From an uncultured Pseudoflavonifractor sp. (GTDB taxonomy: Bacteria > Bacillota_A > Clostridia > Oscillospirales > Oscillospiraceae), in the NCBI GenBank assembly GCA_947575475.1, contig CANPNN010000023.1:1-12900 (forward strand): 12,900 nt of DNA, written 5' to 3'. The position numbers and the translations under genes are program-made. This document shows, piece after piece, positions 1 through 6,133 of the stretch (within the stretch, counting starts at the first letter, position 1; each line of letters starts with the position of its first letter). The notes beneath the pieces were generated by a model, which was given only the letters and a program-made list of their open reading frames with translations, ran no database searches and was not told the origin of the DNA.

Positions 1-24
1 CAAAAAGAAATAAGGTCCCTTTTC

Positions 25-57
25 AAGCCCCGGGCTTATGCGGCCCGGGGCTTTTTC
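25..57 (+). terminator. Intrinsic terminator of an upstream gene
   Basis: An 11-bp GC-rich perfect stem (25-35 pairing with 43-53) has a 7-base loop and is followed by TTTTTCTCT. A reading frame entering from the left edge could end at the TAA at 11-13, after three lysine codons. Too little is visible to call that gene. Confidence 0.85.
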
Positions 58-92
58 TCTCTCAAACCCGGGTAGCCTTTCCGGCGGCTATC

Positions 93-101
93 TGCTATAC
101 T
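93..101 (+). promoter_or_regulatory. Extended -10 promoter of the MerR-type gene
   Basis: TGCTATACT at 93-101 is an extended -10 element (TGn plus TATACT). It lies about 40 bases before the regulator's start codon. No good -35 is seen at the usual distance, which is common for extended -10 promoters. Confidence 0.5.
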
Positions 102-141
102 ATTCCACAGCATGGCAAACTTCCCGAAAGGAGGCGCTTTT

Positions 142-960
142 ATGGAATATAAAATTGGGGATCTGGCGGCTACGGTGGGACTGCCCGTCCATGTGGTGCG
201 GTTTTATGAAAAATACGGCATCGTCTCCCCCAGACGGACAGGGGACGGGAAATACAGGACCTTTGAGGAGCTGGACCTGCGGCGGCTCACCCTGGCCCGA
301 CACCTTCGCAGCTTTGGTTTTTCCCTGGAACAAACCGCCGAACTTTTAAGCTCCAGCAGCTATTCCCGGCAGTATGAGGCCCTGGATCAGCAGGCCAGCC
401 GGATCCAGCAGGAGATCCGCCGTCTGGAACGGGTCCAGCGCTCCATCCACCGCGAGCTGGCCGACATGGACTTTGCCCAGGAGACGCTGGAGGAATGTAA
501 GCTCACCCGGCTGCCCGGTATGTACTGGCTGTTCTCCCACACGGAAAAGCGGGATTTCCCCTCCTCCTCGGCGGACGGCGGCCTTACCGCCCGTGTTATG
601 GGCCATATGCCCTTCCTGCGGTTTTTCCTGCTGGTCCGGCGGGAGGATCTGCTGTCGAAGGGATACTTCCCCTACCGGTGGGGGGAGGCCTTTGAGGAGG
701 ACCAGCGGGACCTGCTCTCCCCTGAGGATCTGGAGCGGCTGACCTATCTGCCGCCCAGGAAATATCTTGCCGCCTCCACCCTGGTGGATGACGCCTGCCT
801 TATCACCCGGGAAATGTTCGCCCGGCCGCTGGCGGAATGTGAGCGGCAGGGGCTGCGGGTAGGGGATCCGGTATGCGCTGAGCTTCAGGGACGCTGGTTT
901 GACAGCGCCAGGCAGGCCAGAGCCGCTGTGGTATGTTATCTTCCTGTGGAGGAGCCTTGA
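142..960 (+). CDS. MerR-family transcriptional regulator with C-terminal effector-binding region
   Basis: This is a 272-residue activator of the MerR superfamily. Residues 3-70 form the winged helix-turn-helix: the IGDLAATVGLPVHVVRFYEK stretch matches the family signature with its 'R-[FY]-Y/F-E' motif, followed by GKYRTFEELDLRRL. Residues about 75-118 are charged and heptad-like, fitting the antiparallel dimer coiled coil. The remaining ~150 residues resemble the GyrI/BmrR-type small-molecule domain. There is no cysteine cluster of the metal-sensing kind, so an organic inducer is more likely. The start at 142 is chosen because AAAGGAGG lies 9 bases upstream; an earlier ATG at 112 has no ribosome site. 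The gene ends inside its own terminator. The next gene has a typical MerR-type promoter, making it the probable target. The inducer is unknown. Confidence 0.9.
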   Translation: MEYKIGDLAATVGLPVHVVRFYEKYGIVSPRRTGDGKYRTFEELDLRRLTLARHLRSFGFSLEQTAELLSSSSYSRQYEALDQQASRIQQEIRRLERVQRSIHRELADMDFAQETLEECKLTRLPGMYWLFSHTEKRDFPSSSADGGLTARVMGHMPFLRFFLLVRREDLLSKGYFPYRWGEAFEEDQRDLLSPEDLERLTYLPPRKYLAASTLVDDACLITREMFARPLAECERQGLRVGDPVCAELQGRWFDSARQARAAVVCYLPVEEP

Positions 961-980
961 CGGGCTCCTCCACAATTTTT
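945..980 (+). terminator. Terminator overlapping the end of the MerR gene
   Basis: A 12-bp perfect stem (945-956 with 963-974) encloses a 6-base loop that contains the TGA stop codon of the regulator gene. A short T-run (976-980) follows. It separates the regulator transcript from the flavoprotein promoter about 20 bases further on. Confidence 0.75.
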
Positions 981-1001
981 GTGAAATTTTTAATTTTCCT
1001 C

Positions 1002-1032
1002 TTGAGTCTCATCTAAGGTGAGGGTTTATAAT
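1002..1032 (+). promoter_or_regulatory. MerR-type promoter/operator of the flavoprotein gene
   Basis: The -35 is TTGAGT (1002-1007) and the -10 is a perfect TATAAT (1027-1032). The spacer is 19 bp instead of 17. Within the spacer is the dyad CTCATCTAAGGTGAG (1008-1022), symmetrical at six of seven pairs. An over-long spacer occupied by a dyad is the classical architecture of MerR-activated promoters, where the regulator twists DNA to realign the two elements. The upstream MerR-type gene is the obvious candidate activator. Confidence 0.8.
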
Positions 1033-1085
1033 CAAAGATGCAAGGTCTGAAAATCCAGGACCCAAGCTAAAAAGGAGGAAAAGGT

Positions 1086-3212
1086 ATGAAAAAAAGGATC
1101 ACAGCACTTGCCCTGGCCCTTGGTATGGTCATGGGTACGGTCGCCCTGGCGGCCGGAGCAGAGAAAACCATCTCTGTCACCCCTATGGGTCTGGCCATCA
1201 ACGGGCAGGCCGTCACTGCCACCGCTTCCAACGGCGCTACTGGCGAGGTTTTCGCCTCCGGTGGCGTCACCTACGCCCCTGTGCGTTACCTCTGTGAGCT
1301 GCTGGGCATCGATGTGGAGTGGGACAAGAATGACCCCAACACCGTGAAGCTGGTGGGCGACATGACCATCCCCACTCAGACCGCTCTCAGCTTTAAAGCC
1401 GGCACCTATACCGGCGTGGGCACCGGTATGGGCGGCCAGGTGAAGGTGGCCGTCACCTTCTCCGCCAACGCCATCACCGCCGTCACCGTGGGGGAGAATA
1501 ACGAGACTCCGGGCATCGGCACCCCTGCCATTGAGCAGCTCCCCGGCCGGATCGTGGAAAGCCAGAGCCTGGCTCTGGACGTGGTTTCCGGCGCGACCCT
1601 CACCAGCAACGCCATTCTGGACGCGGTGGCCGATGCGGCGACTCAGGCGGGCTGTGACGCCGGTCTTCTCCGCTCTGCCCCTGTAAAGAAGGCTGATACT
1701 GCCAAGGCCGCCGAGGAGTACACTGCCGATGTGTGCGTCATCGGCGCCGGCGGTGCGGGCCTCTTCGGCGCCCTGGAGGCCGCCGAGGCCGGAGCCAGCG
1801 TCATCGTGCTGGAGAAGTCCGCCACCTGTCTGGCCTCCAACTCCAACCAGATCGGCGGCACCTGCGCCGTGGAGAGCGTCATCACCAAGGCCAACGGGGA
1901 GACCTACACCAAGGAGCAGCTCACCAAGCATCTGCTGGATTACTCCCACTACACCGTCAACTCCGCCGCTGTCCGGGACCTGGTGGACCTGATGAGCTCC
2001 ACCATCGACATTTTCCTGGAGGTGGGTGTGGAATTCAACATCGGTGCCGACCGGTTCAACACCGGCTTCCGGGACGTTCACAGCTTTGTCACTCCCAACA
2101 AGTTTGGCCTTATTGAAAAGCGGGTACTGGACGATGGGGTAGAGATTCTGTACCAGTGCCCCGGTCAGGAGCTCATCATGGAGAATGGCAAGGTAGTGGG
2201 CGTAAAGGCCGAAAAGGCCGATGGCACCCCCGTTATCATCCACTGTGACGCAGCCCTGATCGCCACCGGCGGCTTCCTGGGCAATGAGGAGATGATGAAG
2301 GAACACTTCGGTGATGTGAACGTCCGGGTCATGACCGGCGTTACCACCTGCACCGGCGATGGCATCAACATGGCTCTGGACGCCGGGGCCCAACTGGGCA
2401 AGACCTTTGCCATTTCGGTCAACGACCTGGGCGGCACCAACTCCAAATCCTCCTGCATGGACAACTTCGGCGTGTACATGATGGACCGGAACCAGGCTCT
2501 CACCTTCGGCATGGGCTGTGGTCTGTTCGTCAACAGCTACGGTGACCGTTTCTTCAACGAGTATGTTCTGGCCAACGAGCCCCTGGCCTCCGGCGGCGAG
2601 GCCCTGCTCCACGCCGGCCCCAACGGTTACTACTATACCATCATCAACCAGGAGTTGGTAGATTCCTGCCTGGACAAGGGCTACTTTAAGAGCATCGGCA
2701 GCCCTGAGATCTACTATGACGCCATTGCCAACGAGGGAAGCCCCGTGATCATGCACAACACCCCCCTGCCCCGTCTCCAGGAGGATCTGGAGCTGGGCAT
2801 CCAGGAGGGCTGGGTCTGGAAGGCTGACACCATTGAGGAGCTGGCGGCCCAGGTCGGTATGGAGAACCTGGCCAAGACCGTTGCCAACTACGATGCCATG
2901 TGCGCCGCCGGTAAGGACACCGAATTCGGCAAGCCCGCCTCCCTCATGACCGCCATCGGGGAGGGCCCCTACTACCTCATCGAGTACCACGCCGGCTCCT
3001 GGTGCACCATGGGCGGTATTGTCACCGATGAGAACATGAACGCCCTCACCCCTGCTATGGAGCGGATCCCCGGCCTCTACATTGCCGGCGGCGACAACGG
3101 CTCCATCTACGCCGCGCCCTATTACGATGTGGGCGGCACCTCCTCCGGCATGGCCTTCGCCTCCGGGCGGCTGGCCGGCATGCGGATCGCGGAGTACGTC
3201 TCCCACAAGTAA
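1086..3212 (+). CDS. Secreted FMN/FAD flavoprotein reductase (fumarate/urocanate reductase superfamily)
   Basis: The protein has 708 residues. Residues 1-25 are a Sec signal peptide (KKR, a hydrophobic core, then an Ala-rich cleavage region) without a lipobox cysteine. Residues ~27-92 resemble the copper-amine-oxidase N-terminal-like stalk domain. Residues ~104-188 are an FMN-binding domain with D165 and SGAT (168-171); T171 is the expected site of covalent FMN attachment by an ApbE transferase. Residues ~214-700 are a FAD_binding_2 domain: GAGGAG at 220-225, ribose-binding E243, the family arginine in GDRFFNE (R488), and IPGLYIAGG near the C terminus. Such proteins reduce unsaturated acids outside the cell using electrons from a membrane respiratory chain. 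The substrate cannot be assigned: the histidine and arginine that hold fumarate are replaced (W639-C640 before TMGG, and D681 in YYDVGG). AAAGGAGG at 1071-1078 supports the start. Confidence 0.88.
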   Translation: MKKRITALALALGMVMGTVALAAGAEKTISVTPMGLAINGQAVTATASNGATGEVFASGGVTYAPVRYLCELLGIDVEWDKNDPNTVKLVGDMTIPTQTALSFKAGTYTGVGTGMGGQVKVAVTFSANAITAVTVGENNETPGIGTPAIEQLPGRIVESQSLALDVVSGATLTSNAILDAVADAATQAGCDAGLLRSAPVKKADTAKAAEEYTADVCVIGAGGAGLFGALEAAEAGASVIVLEKSATCLASNSNQIGGTCAVESVITKANGETYTKEQLTKHLLDYSHYTVNSAAVRDLVDLMSSTIDIFLEVGVEFNIGADRFNTGFRDVHSFVTPNKFGLIEKRVLDDGVEILYQCPGQELIMENGKVVGVKAEKADGTPVIIHCDAALIATGGFLGNEEMMKEHFGDVNVRVMTGVTTCTGDGINMALDAGAQLGKTFAISVNDLGGTNSKSSCMDNFGVYMMDRNQALTFGMGCGLFVNSYGDRFFNEYVLANEPLASGGEALLHAGPNGYYYTIINQELVDSCLDKGYFKSIGSPEIYYDAIANEGSPVIMHNTPLPRLQEDLELGIQEGWVWKADTIEELAAQVGMENLAKTVANYDAMCAAGKDTEFGKPASLMTAIGEGPYYLIEYHAGSWCTMGGIVTDENMNALTPAMERIPGLYIAGGDNGSIYAAPYYDVGGTSSGMAFASGRLAGMRIAEYVSHK

Positions 3213-3230
3213 GCTTTCTCCCGCACACAG

Positions 3231-3269
3231 GAGCAGGCCCCGAGCTTTGGCTTGGAGCCTGCTCTTTTC
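3231..3269 (+). terminator. Terminator after the flavoprotein gene
   Basis: An 8-bp perfect stem GAGCAGGC/GCCTGCTC (3231-3238 with 3257-3264) is followed by TTTTCT. The 18-base loop may form weak inner pairs. It lies 18 bases after the stop codon. Confidence 0.65.
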
Positions 3270-3280
3270 TTACGGACCGC

Positions 3281-3308
3281 TTGTTTTTTTGCGGGAAGGG
3301 TGTATAAT
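3281..3308 (+). promoter_or_regulatory. Promoter of the RidA-family gene
   Basis: TTGTTT (3281-3286) and a perfect TATAAT (3303-3308) are separated by 16 bp. They lie about 35 bases upstream of the start codon, so RidA is transcribed independently of the flavoprotein. Confidence 0.65.
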
Positions 3309-3341
3309 GAAACCACGATTTTTGGAAGGAGGATCTTTGTT

Positions 3342-3719
3342 ATGAATGAGACTATCGCCACCGCCTCCGCGCCCGCCGCGGTAGGGCCCTACTGTCAGGC
3401 CAAGCTGTGCGGCAATACCCTTTATACCTCCGGGCAACTGGGGCTCATCCCCGCCACAGGAAAGCTGGCTGAAGGGGGCATTGAGGCCCAGGCCAGACAG
3501 GCCCTGGAGAATCTGGGGGCCGTCCTGGCCGAGGCGGGCATGACCTTTGCCGATGTGGCCAAGACCACCTGCTTCCTGGCCGACATCACCGACTTTGCCG
3601 CCTTTAACGGCGTTTATGCCGAGTTTTTCAAAGGGGAAGTCCCCGCCCGGTCCTGCTTTGTCGTGAAGGACCTGCCCCTGGGCGGTCTGGTGGAGATTGA
3701 GTGTATCGCGGTGAAATAA
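3342..3719 (+). CDS. ridA: RidA/YjgF family enamine/imine deaminase
   Basis: The 125-residue length is typical for the family. RidA proteins are cytosolic trimers that hydrolyse reactive enamines and imines, such as 2-aminoacrylate made by PLP enzymes, to keto acids and ammonia. Visible family features are the N-terminal AP-AAVGPYCQA segment, LYTSGQLGL (27-35), the QARQALENLGAVL helix (50-62), and the C-terminal block PARSCF...VEIE. R103 matches the conserved arginine that binds the substrate carboxylate and E120 the conserved glutamate. AAGGAGG at 3326-3332 fixes the start at 3342; longer upstream frames cross the promoter. It has its own promoter and terminator, so a link to the flavoprotein is only positional. 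The family includes non-deaminase members, so exact activity is inferred. Confidence 0.92.
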   Translation: MNETIATASAPAAVGPYCQAKLCGNTLYTSGQLGLIPATGKLAEGGIEAQARQALENLGAVLAEAGMTFADVAKTTCFLADITDFAAFNGVYAEFFKGEVPARSCFVVKDLPLGGLVEIECIAVK

Positions 3720-3731
3720 GTCCACACACGC

Positions 3732-3770
3732 AAAAGGAGCCTTGCCCAATAGGGGCAAGGCTCCTTTTTT
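3732..3770. terminator. Bidirectional terminator between RidA and the DUF551-like gene
   Basis: A 16-bp perfect stem (3732-3747 with 3753-3768) has a 5-base loop. T-runs lie on the right for plus transcripts and A-runs on the left for minus transcripts. It sits between two converging genes and can serve both. Confidence 0.9.
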
Positions 3771-3779
3771 CCGGCAGTC

Positions 3780-4025
3780 TCAGTCGTCAAAGGGGAGGTA
3801 GGACCAGCCCAATATGACCTTTTCATTGATCTCCCCCCAAGCGCCATGGGGATATATATAGATGAAGCGTCCCTTTTCATAGGCTGCCCAGTCACAAGCC
3901 AGCTCACCGTCAGCATCTATATATTGGATCAATATGTATCGGCCCTCACTGGGGCGTTCCTCTACAGGGTGCCACTGGATGATGGTAAATTTTTTTGCTT
4001 CGGGACGTTTCATCATTCTTCTCAT
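3780..4025 (-). CDS. Small DUF551-like protein, possibly phage-derived
   Basis: This is a predicted protein of about 81 residues. The core reads IQWHPVEERPSEGRYILIQY and ends ILGWSYLPFDD. That recalls DUF551 proteins, which begin 'W-x-PV-x-E-R-L/P' and end with 'W-x-PLP' and are common in phages and mobile elements; their function is unknown. The start is uncertain. The frame is open up to 4196, but a good promoter (TTGAAT, 17 bp, TATTAA at 4082-4054) puts the transcript start near 4047, so the ATG at 4025 or those at 4016/4013 fit better than upstream ones. No strong ribosome site is present. The gene is AT-richer than its surroundings and diverges from the small gene at 4114. Confidence 0.55.
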   Translation of the reverse strand: MRRMMKRPEAKKFTIIQWHPVEERPSEGRYILIQYIDADGELACDWAAYEKGRFIYIYPHGAWGEINEKVILGWSYLPFDD

Positions 4026-4053
4026 CTTTTCTGTGCTACGCTTGTCTTGCATA

Positions 4054-4082
4054 TTAATAGCACATTTTGTCTTACAATTCAA
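4054..4082 (-). promoter_or_regulatory. Promoter of the DUF551-like gene
   Basis: On the minus strand TTGAAT (4082-4077) and TATTAA (4059-4054) are separated by 17 bp. It is a reasonable sigma-A-type promoter and helps decide the start of the downstream small gene. Confidence 0.5.
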
Positions 4083-4113
4083 GTATGAAGTGTAAGGCAA
4101 GAGGGTGACAGAT

Positions 4114-4299
4114 GTGGCACGTAAACACAAATTTAAAATTCCAGCTATTCCTCCTACCACCTCAAAGAGCATCCGTTTCCCCAATGATATTATCAAAGAA
4201 GTGGAAACAGCGATTCAGGGTACGACCTGTAATTTTTCTGCGTTTGTGGTAGAGGCCACCCGCCTTGCATTGGAGGATTTGAAGGATTCCGAAGACTGA
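4114..4299 (+). CDS. Small ribbon-helix-helix-like protein
   Basis: This is a predicted protein of 61 residues (64 if the upstream GTG at 4105 is used). After a basic N terminus (ARKHKFKIP) comes SKSIRFPNDIIKEVETAI, then a second helical part with FSAFVVEATRLALEDL. A short beta segment followed by two helices, with 'S-x-R-x-P' before the first helix and 'NFSAFVVEA' starting the second, is the usual pattern of Arc/CopG-type DNA-binding proteins. The GTG start at 4114 is preferred because GAGGG lies 8 bases upstream; 4105 has only a weak AAGG. The gene diverges from the DUF551-like gene, and the shared AT-rich gap could be its operator. There is no toxin partner next to it. Function is inferred only from pattern. 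Confidence 0.55.
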   Translation: MARKHKFKIPAIPPTTSKSIRFPNDIIKEVETAIQGTTCNFSAFVVEATRLALEDLKDSED

Positions 4300-4317
4300 T
4301 GGGTGACATCAGATTTT
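4296..4317 (+). terminator. Weak terminator-like hairpin after the small RHH-like gene
   Basis: CTGATG (4296-4301) pairs with CATCAG (4307-4312) around a 5-base loop, followed by ATTTTC. The stop codon of the gene is inside the stem. The stem is short, so termination is uncertain. Confidence 0.35.
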
Positions 4318-4330
4318 CAACTGCGTGGTT

Positions 4331-4372
4331 GCGAAAGACCATTCTTTGACGGGCCAAAGAATGGCCTCTCGC
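4331..4372 (-). ncRNA. Long hairpin, possible part of a minus-strand structured RNA
   Basis: The segment 4331-4348 pairs with 4355-4372 around a 6-base loop, with a central perfect 10-bp stem (4339-4348/4355-4364). Read as plus-strand RNA the outer stem has two A-C mismatches. Read as minus-strand RNA both become G-U pairs, giving 18 unbroken pairs. This strand bias suggests a transcribed minus-strand RNA. No U-tract follows, so it is not a simple terminator. No known RNA family is recognised. Confidence 0.35.
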
Positions 4373-4592
4373 GCTCTCCAAGAAAGCCCTAAGGTCAAGA
4401 CCAAGTGTACTAAAGTCGGCTCTTGCTTCTTTTCGTCCCGCGGTTCCTCTTGCCCCGCGCCCGCGCGTACGTTTGCGGAACACAAAAAAGATGCCGTTGC
4501 AATTACGCCGCCTCTGTTCTACACATCTTGATGCCTGGTTCTTCTCAGGACTTTGGGGCGTGAACACGGTGCAATAGAAGGAAAAATGAACG

Positions 4593-4634
4593 AACCCCGG
4601 CGGCGTTACGAAGTAAGCCGCTGGGGTTTTCTTT
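4593..4634 (+). terminator. Strong terminator-like hairpin in the non-coding stretch
   Basis: The arm 4593-4604 pairs with 4617-4628 (one G-U pair on the plus strand). TTAC/GTAA (4606-4609/4613-4616) continues the stem above a single bulged base. TTTTCTTT follows. No plus-strand gene ends just before it, so it either ends an unrecognised plus-strand transcript or is a repeat module. Confidence 0.6.
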
Positions 4635-4662
4635 CTGCCGTTAAGACAGCTTGGGGAGGGTT

Positions 4663-4697
4663 CCAAGGCGAGGGGGCCCGCAGGCCCCCTCCCTTGG
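4663..4697. repeat. GC-rich palindromic module 1
   Basis: A 15-bp stem with a single bulged C at 4669 surrounds the 4-base loop CGCA. The arms are G-run/C-run rich. It is one of several unrelated-arm palindromes in a row and has no T-run next to it. Confidence 0.55.
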
Positions 4698-4713
4698 TCG
4701 TTTCAAGGGGAGT

Positions 4714-4743
4714 CCAGAGGGGGAAATCGAAATCCCCCTCTGG
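4714..4743. repeat. GC-rich palindromic module 2
   Basis: CCAGAGGGGGA (4714-4724) pairs perfectly with TCCCCCTCTGG (4733-4743) around an 8-base AT-rich loop. CGTCTTTTCT follows on the plus strand, so weak terminator activity is possible. Confidence 0.55.
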
Positions 4744-4759
4744 CGTCTTTTCTGGGGGT

Positions 4760-4798
4760 CTGGGGGCGTCTTTTCCACGCGGAAAAGATGTCCCCCAG
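4760..4798. repeat. GC-rich palindromic module 3
   Basis: A 17/18-base arm pair (4760-4776 with 4781-4798), with a small internal irregularity, surrounds a 4-base loop. The arms combine CTGGGGG/CCCCCAG and TCTTTTCC/GGAAAAGA. No adjacent gene or T-run explains it as a terminator. Confidence 0.55.
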
Positions 4799-4828
4799 AT
4801 TCACTCAGTTGAAATAGAACCCCTCTCA

Positions 4829-4895
4829 GGCGGGTTTGGAACCCGCCCCTACGATAGAGAGTGCGGACGGCGCGTTTAGGAAGCCGCGCCCTACG
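4829..4895. repeat. Tandem pair of related short palindromes with a shared CCCTACG tail
   Basis: Unit 1 is GGCGGGTT-TGG-AACCCGCC (4829-4847) followed by CCTACG. Unit 2 has arms GGCGCG (4869-4874) and CGCGCC (4885-4890) and is followed by CTACG. Both read as arm, T-rich/GGAA loop, arm, CCCTACG, so they look like two diverged copies of one intergenic palindromic element. The MFS stop codon (CTA on this strand, 4891-4893) is inside the shared tail of unit 2. Confidence 0.55.
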
Positions 4896-6045
4896 GGTTC
4901 TTCAGCAGCCGCTCATGCCCGAACACCATAAGGGCCAAAAGCGCCAGCAGAAAGAAAGGAAGGAGCGCAACCCCCACATACTCCGCCAGCACACCAAAGA
5001 GGGGAGGCATGAGAAGACTTCCCGTGTAGGCGCTGGCCATCTGGACTCCAATGATGGCCTGAGACCGCTCCGTCCCAAAGAGCCCGGGGATGGAGTGGAT
5101 GATACTGGGGTAGATGGGGGCGCAGCCCAGGCCCACCAAAATAAGCCCTGCCAGCGCCACCCCCGGCCCTGCCGGAAGGAGAAGGGCGGCCGCTCCCAAA
5201 AGAATGAGCCCCTGGCCCAGACGGATCATCTGGTGGTCCCCCAGCTTGAGGGTGATAAAGCCGCAGACCGCCCGGCCCAGGGTGATGCCCAGGTAGAAAA
5301 GCCCTGCGTACCGGGCTGCCGTCTCCGCCTCCACCCCCCGGCTCAGGGTCAGGTAGCTTCCCGCCCACAGCCCCGCCCCGGACTCCAGGGCGCAATAGCA
5401 GAAAAACATGGCGATGATGGCCCGCACCCCAGGGATGGCGAAGATCTCCTTCAGGGAGAGAGACCGATCCGGCTTCCCCTCCTCCCTGGCGGGCTCTCCC
5501 TTCCCCCTCCAAAGGGGGAGGGAGAACACCAGCAGTGCAGTAAGGGCGATCTGGAGCAGGGCCACCGCCCGGTAGCCCATGTTCCAACCTTGGCCTCCAG
5601 CCAGGGCAAAGCCCATGATGTAAGGCCCCGCCGTGGCCCCGATCCCCCACATGCAGTGAAGCCAGCTCATGTGGCGGCTGGCGTAGTGGAGGGCCACGTA
5701 ATTGTTGAGGGCGGCATCCACGCTCCCCGCCCCCAGGCCATAGGGAACGGCCCACAGGCACAGAAGCCAGAAGGAATGACTTATGGAAAAGCCCCAGAGG
5801 GCCGCCGCGGTGAGGCACACGCTGGCGGCGGTGACCCTGCCCGGGCCAAAACGGCGGGTGAGCCGATCACTCTGGAGACTGGAGACGATGGTCCCCACCG
5901 AGATGACCATGGAGACGATCCCGGCGTAGGACACGGGGACGCCCAGCTGGGGATACATGGTGGGCCAGGCCGAGCCCAGGAGAGCGTCGGGAAGGCCCAG
6001 GCTGATGAAGGAGAGATAAATCACAGCTAAAAGCAGATGGGTCAT
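4891..6045 (-). CDS. MFS transporter, substrate unknown
   Basis: This is a 384-residue membrane protein with the two six-helix halves of the major facilitator superfamily. The half-joining cytoplasmic loop is at ~178-201 and is rich in charged residues (RGKGEPAREEGKPDR). SDRLTRRFG (59-67) in the loop after helix 2 is a variant of the family's G-x-x-x-D-R-x-G-R-R motif. The segment around residues 110-143 (DAALNN...WLHCMWGIGATAGP) recalls the fucose-permease-like branch, but that does not define a substrate. AAAGGGGTG about 6 bases upstream supports the ATG at 6045. The gene is monocistronic: it has its own extended -10 promoter, and the amidohydrolase gene before it ends with a hairpin. Its stop codon lies in an intergenic palindromic repeat. 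Confidence 0.88.
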   Translation of the reverse strand: MTHLLLAVIYLSFISLGLPDALLGSAWPTMYPQLGVPVSYAGIVSMVISVGTIVSSLQSDRLTRRFGPGRVTAASVCLTAAALWGFSISHSFWLLCLWAVPYGLGAGSVDAALNNYVALHYASRHMSWLHCMWGIGATAGPYIMGFALAGGQGWNMGYRAVALLQIALTALLVFSLPLWRGKGEPAREEGKPDRSLSLKEIFAIPGVRAIIAMFFCYCALESGAGLWAGSYLTLSRGVEAETAARYAGLFYLGITLGRAVCGFITLKLGDHQMIRLGQGLILLGAAALLLPAGPGVALAGLILVGLGCAPIYPSIIHSIPGLFGTERSQAIIGVQMASAYTGSLLMPPLFGVLAEYVGVALLPFFLLALLALMVFGHERLLKNP

Positions 6046-6078
6046 AAGAGCACCCCTTTGGAGAATGATTTCCCGGGA

Positions 6079-6087
6079 ATTATACCA
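6079..6087 (-). promoter_or_regulatory. Extended -10 promoter of the MFS gene
   Basis: TGGTATAAT on the minus strand (6087-6079) is an extended -10 with a perfect hexamer, about 34 bases upstream of the start codon. There is no convincing -35 element. Confidence 0.55.
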
Positions 6088-6133
6088 CGATCGGGGGGAG
6101 GAGGGAAGAATAAAAAGCGGAGGGCATGGAAAG

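Larger units (their letters stand above)
4300..4890. other. Long non-coding stretch with hairpins; no convincing gene
   Basis: There are about 590 bases between the small RHH-like gene and the MFS gene. Short open frames exist on both strands (4325-4531 plus, 4193-4666 minus), but they lack ribosome sites, recognisable domains and sensible composition. What it does hold is a strong hairpin at 4331-4372, a terminator-like hairpin at 4593-4632, three G-rich palindromes at 4663-4798, and two related short palindromes at 4829-4895. It may carry a small RNA or an intergenic repeat mosaic. Confidence 0.6.

Noticed and set aside
1032..3206. A very long open frame (about 720 codons) on the minus strand opposite the flavoprotein gene
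   Set aside because: It is the antisense shadow of a GC-rich gene. It has no recognisable domain, is full of Gly/Val/His-rich low-complexity sequence, and lacks a ribosome site, while the plus strand has a signal peptide and full flavoprotein motifs.
3342..3719. RidA as part of the MerR/flavoprotein unit
   Set aside because: A terminator (3231-3269) and a separate promoter (3281-3308) lie between them, so co-transcription is unlikely. Any functional link is only positional.
4325..4531. A short plus-strand frame starting at a GTG in the same stretch
   Set aside because: It has no ribosome site, no domain, and its start is inside a strong hairpin region.
4193..4666. A 157-codon minus-strand frame in the non-coding stretch, with Arg-rich content
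   Set aside because: It overlaps the RHH-like gene, has no ribosome site, and crosses hairpins that look RNA-level. No domain is seen. Repeated spurious frames are expected over repeat elements.
4663..4895. The palindrome series considered as a CRISPR array
   Set aside because: The arms differ from module to module, spacing is irregular and there are no identical direct repeats or cas genes.
4861..6030. A plus-strand open frame of 389 codons opposite the MFS gene
   Set aside because: It is Arg/Pro/Gly/His-rich with no hydrophobic core or motif. The minus strand encodes a normal 12-helix transporter with a ribosome site.
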